From NCBI GenBank assembly GCA_009781115.1, contig WQYT01000006.1, forward strand, positions 1-39,607: a stretch of 39,607 nucleotides of DNA, given 5' to 3'. Shown piece after piece: positions 38,027 through 39,607 of this stretch. Position numbers and translations under genes: made by a program. How positions within the stretch are numbered: position 1 is the first letter of the stretch; every line of letters starts with the position of its first letter. Under the pieces are notes generated by a model that saw only the letters and a list, made by a program, of their open reading frames with translations, was not told where the DNA came from and searched no databases. The stretch comes from Coriobacteriia bacterium. Lineage in GTDB: Bacteria > Actinomycetota > Coriobacteriia > WRKU01 > WQUG01.

Positions 38027-39607
38027 TTACTTTCGCGCGTCAGCGGGCAGGGGCGTAGGCGCGGACGTAGGAGCGGAAGCGGGAGCGGGAGCGGGAGTTT
38101 CGCACGCTTGCGACGCAAAGCCGATCTCGCGCAGTGTCGCCGCGCAGCGCGGGCAGACCTCTGCATAGGTGGCGTCTGTGCCCAGCTCACGGTAGTTCCA
38201 GCAGCGCGGACACTTCTGCAGCGCCGTGTGAGTGACTTCGACCTGGGTCTCTGCCGGCGCAGTCAGCGTCGAGTCTTCGACCACCGTTACGCCCGCCACG
38301 ATGAAGTACTCCTGCAGCGTCTCCGGGCTGCGCGCACACAGACGGGCAGCGGTTGCAGAGTCACAGCTCAACCTCAGCTCCGCCTCCTGGGACTTGCCCA
38401 CCGTGCCTGCGTCGCGTGCCTCTTCGAGCGCTTTGGTCACTTGCTCCCGGACCGTGCGCAGCGTGGCAAAGGCCGCACTGAGCGCGGTGACCTCCTCCTC
38501 AGGCAGGTCGATTGTAAGCTCCGGCCAGTCGCAGAGATGTACCGAGGACAGGCCGTCCTTGTAGCTGTCCGGCATGAAGCTCCAGACTTCATCGGTGGTA
38601 AAGGCCAGGGTCGGCGCGTAGACGCGCACAAAGACCTGAAGCAGGTTATAGAGCACGGTCTGCGCGCTGCGGCGCAGAGGGCTGTCCGGCGCCTCGGCGT
38701 AGAGGCGGTCCTTTATCAGGTCAAGGTAAGTAGCGGAAAGCTCGGTGAGATAGTCAGCGGTCGTGCGCTGCGCCACGTGAAACTCCCAGTTGTCATCGGC
38801 GGCCGTGATCTGGGCGAGCACCTCGCGCAGGCGGATCAGCTCGGCCGCATCTACCTCTGCCAGCGCGGCATGCTCCAGCGCGTCACTCGGCGCAAAGCCG
38901 TCCAGGTTGGAGAGCAGGAAGCGGAAGGTGTTGCGGATCTTGCGATACGACTCGCTGATGCGCGCCAGGATCTCGTCAGAGATACCCACGTCCTGCGAGA
39001 AGTCGGTCGCGGCCACCCAGAGGCGGATGATATCAGCGCCGTATTGGTCGGCCACATCGATCGGCGAGATCGTGTTGCCGATCGACTTACTCATCTTGCG
39101 ACCCTCGCCATCGACCGTGAAGCCGTGTGTGAGCAAGTTCTCGAAGGGCGGACAGCCGTAGGCAGCCTCGCTTGTGAGGTAGCCTGCCTGGAACCAGCCG
39201 CGATGCTGGTCGGAGCCCTCCAGGTACAGCTGCGCCGGGAAGCTCAGCTCCGGGCGTGTCTTGAGTACCGAGGTGTGGCTAACGCCGGACTCCCACCAGA
39301 CGTCGACGATGTCGGATTCGGGCACGAGTTCCGTGCAACCGCAAGTAGGGCAGGCCGTGCCCTCGGGCAGGTACTCTGCCGGATCCTTAATGAACCAGGC
39401 GTCGGCGCCCTCGGCCTCGAAGAGCGCGATGATGGCGTCGAAGGTCGCCTCATTGGCGACGACCTGGCCGCATTTCTTGCAGTGATGCACGGGGATCGGC
39501 ACGCCCCAGCTGCGCTGGCGCGAGATGCACCAGTCGGGGCGGTCGGCGATCATCGCTCCCATGCGGTTACGCGACCATTCGGGGATCCAGCGGAACTTGT
39601 CGAAGCC
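38027..39607 (-). CDS. ileS: Isoleucyl-tRNA synthetase, C-terminal part (partial)
   Basis: The last ~526 codons are inside the window; the gene runs off the right edge, and the frame is open to base 39607 (GFDKFRWIPEWSRNRM). Visible are RQRSWGVPIPVHHC, the KMSKS loop in GRKMSKSIGNTI, the anticodon-binding helical domain (SESYRKIRNTFRFLLSNLDG) and the C-terminal zinc knuckle CPRCWNYRELG..CPRCA. After the zinc site comes a low-complexity Ala/Pro/Ser tail of about 25 residues (PAPAPASAPTSAPTPLPA). It is followed by lspA and rluD. Confidence 0.97.
   Translation of the reverse strand, partial: GFDKFRWIPEWSRNRMGAMIADRPDWCISRQRSWGVPIPVHHCKKCGQVVANEATFDAIIALFEAEGADAWFIKDPAEYLPEGTACPTCGCTELVPESDIVDVWWESGVSHTSVLKTRPELSFPAQLYLEGSDQHRGWFQAGYLTSEAAYGCPPFENLLTHGFTVDGEGRKMSKSIGNTISPIDVADQYGADIIRLWVAATDFSQDVGISDEILARISESYRKIRNTFRFLLSNLDGFAPSDALEHAALAEVDAAELIRLREVLAQITAADDNWEFHVAQRTTADYLTELSATYLDLIKDRLYAEAPDSPLRRSAQTVLYNLLQVFVRVYAPTLAFTTDEVWSFMPDSYKDGLSSVHLCDWPELTIDLPEEEVTALSAAFATLRTVREQVTKALEEARDAGTVGKSQEAELRLSCDSATAARLCARSPETLQEYFIVAGVTVVEDSTLTAPAETQVEVTHTALQKCPRCWNYRELGTDATYAEVCPRCAATLREIGFASQACETPAPAPASAPTSAPTPLPADARK

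Overview
The window is a dense bacterial chromosome segment. Almost every gene lies on the minus strand; the exceptions are two valine tRNAs. The organism looks like a moderately high-GC Gram-positive, most likely an actinobacterium of the Coriobacteriia/Eggerthellales type. The reasons are the codon use, the Ala/Pro-rich protein tails, an LPKTG wall-anchored protein, an N/Q-rich Rho leader, and a decayed thyX in the rho-rpmE-DUF1385-prfA-prmC neighbourhood. The class is inferred from style and gene order, not from a marker-gene comparison.

Layout from left to right (transcription runs right to left). 1-2.7 kb: ATP synthase operon atpI-B-E-F-H-A, with a clear promoter at 2736-2764 and an unusual AtpH made of two C-terminal-type domains. 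2.8-3.0 kb: palindromic repeats. 3.0-10.5 kb: housekeeping block wecA/tagO-like, dCMP deaminase, glyA, rpiB, tsaC/ywlC, prmC, prfA and DUF1385. 10.5-14.5 kb: an AT-richer foreign cassette with thyA, a DHFR fused in frame to an MmeI-type DNA methyltransferase, a broken small ORF, and the remains of the native thyX at its upstream edge. 14.5-18.3 kb: LCP ligase, rpmE with a long tail, rho, transaldolase. 18.5-28.5 kb: a surface-protein module consisting of a small lipoprotein, an ECF-like sigma factor with a membrane segment and an outside Ig-like domain, and a 2671-residue RCC1/CnaB/DUF11/LPKTG adhesin. 28.6-28.8 kb: two tRNA-Val genes. 29.0-34.4 kb: polar amino-acid ABC transporter with one ATPase, one permease and three binding proteins. 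34.4-39.6 kb: comF, mtnA, rluD, lspA and the 3' part of ileS.

How the parts work together. dCMP deaminase (dUMP supply), GlyA (methylene-THF supply) and thymidylate synthase all serve dTMP synthesis. The native flavin-dependent ThyX was apparently replaced in place by ThyA plus DHFR. This is biochemically coherent, because ThyA but not ThyX leaves dihydrofolate that must be reduced. In the surface module, the lipoprotein-sigma unit and the adhesin gene carry the same bipartite element (TGACAC-N14-GTGTCT), and sigma factor and adhesin each carry an Ig-like domain. This suggests a self-contained system in which a membrane-tethered sigma factor controls its own operon and a giant adhesin. That is the best candidate for an undescribed system here. 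Palindromic elements have also entered or abutted several core genes (prmC, DUF1385 gene, rluD, wecA). No CRISPR array, rRNA, transposase or replication origin was seen.
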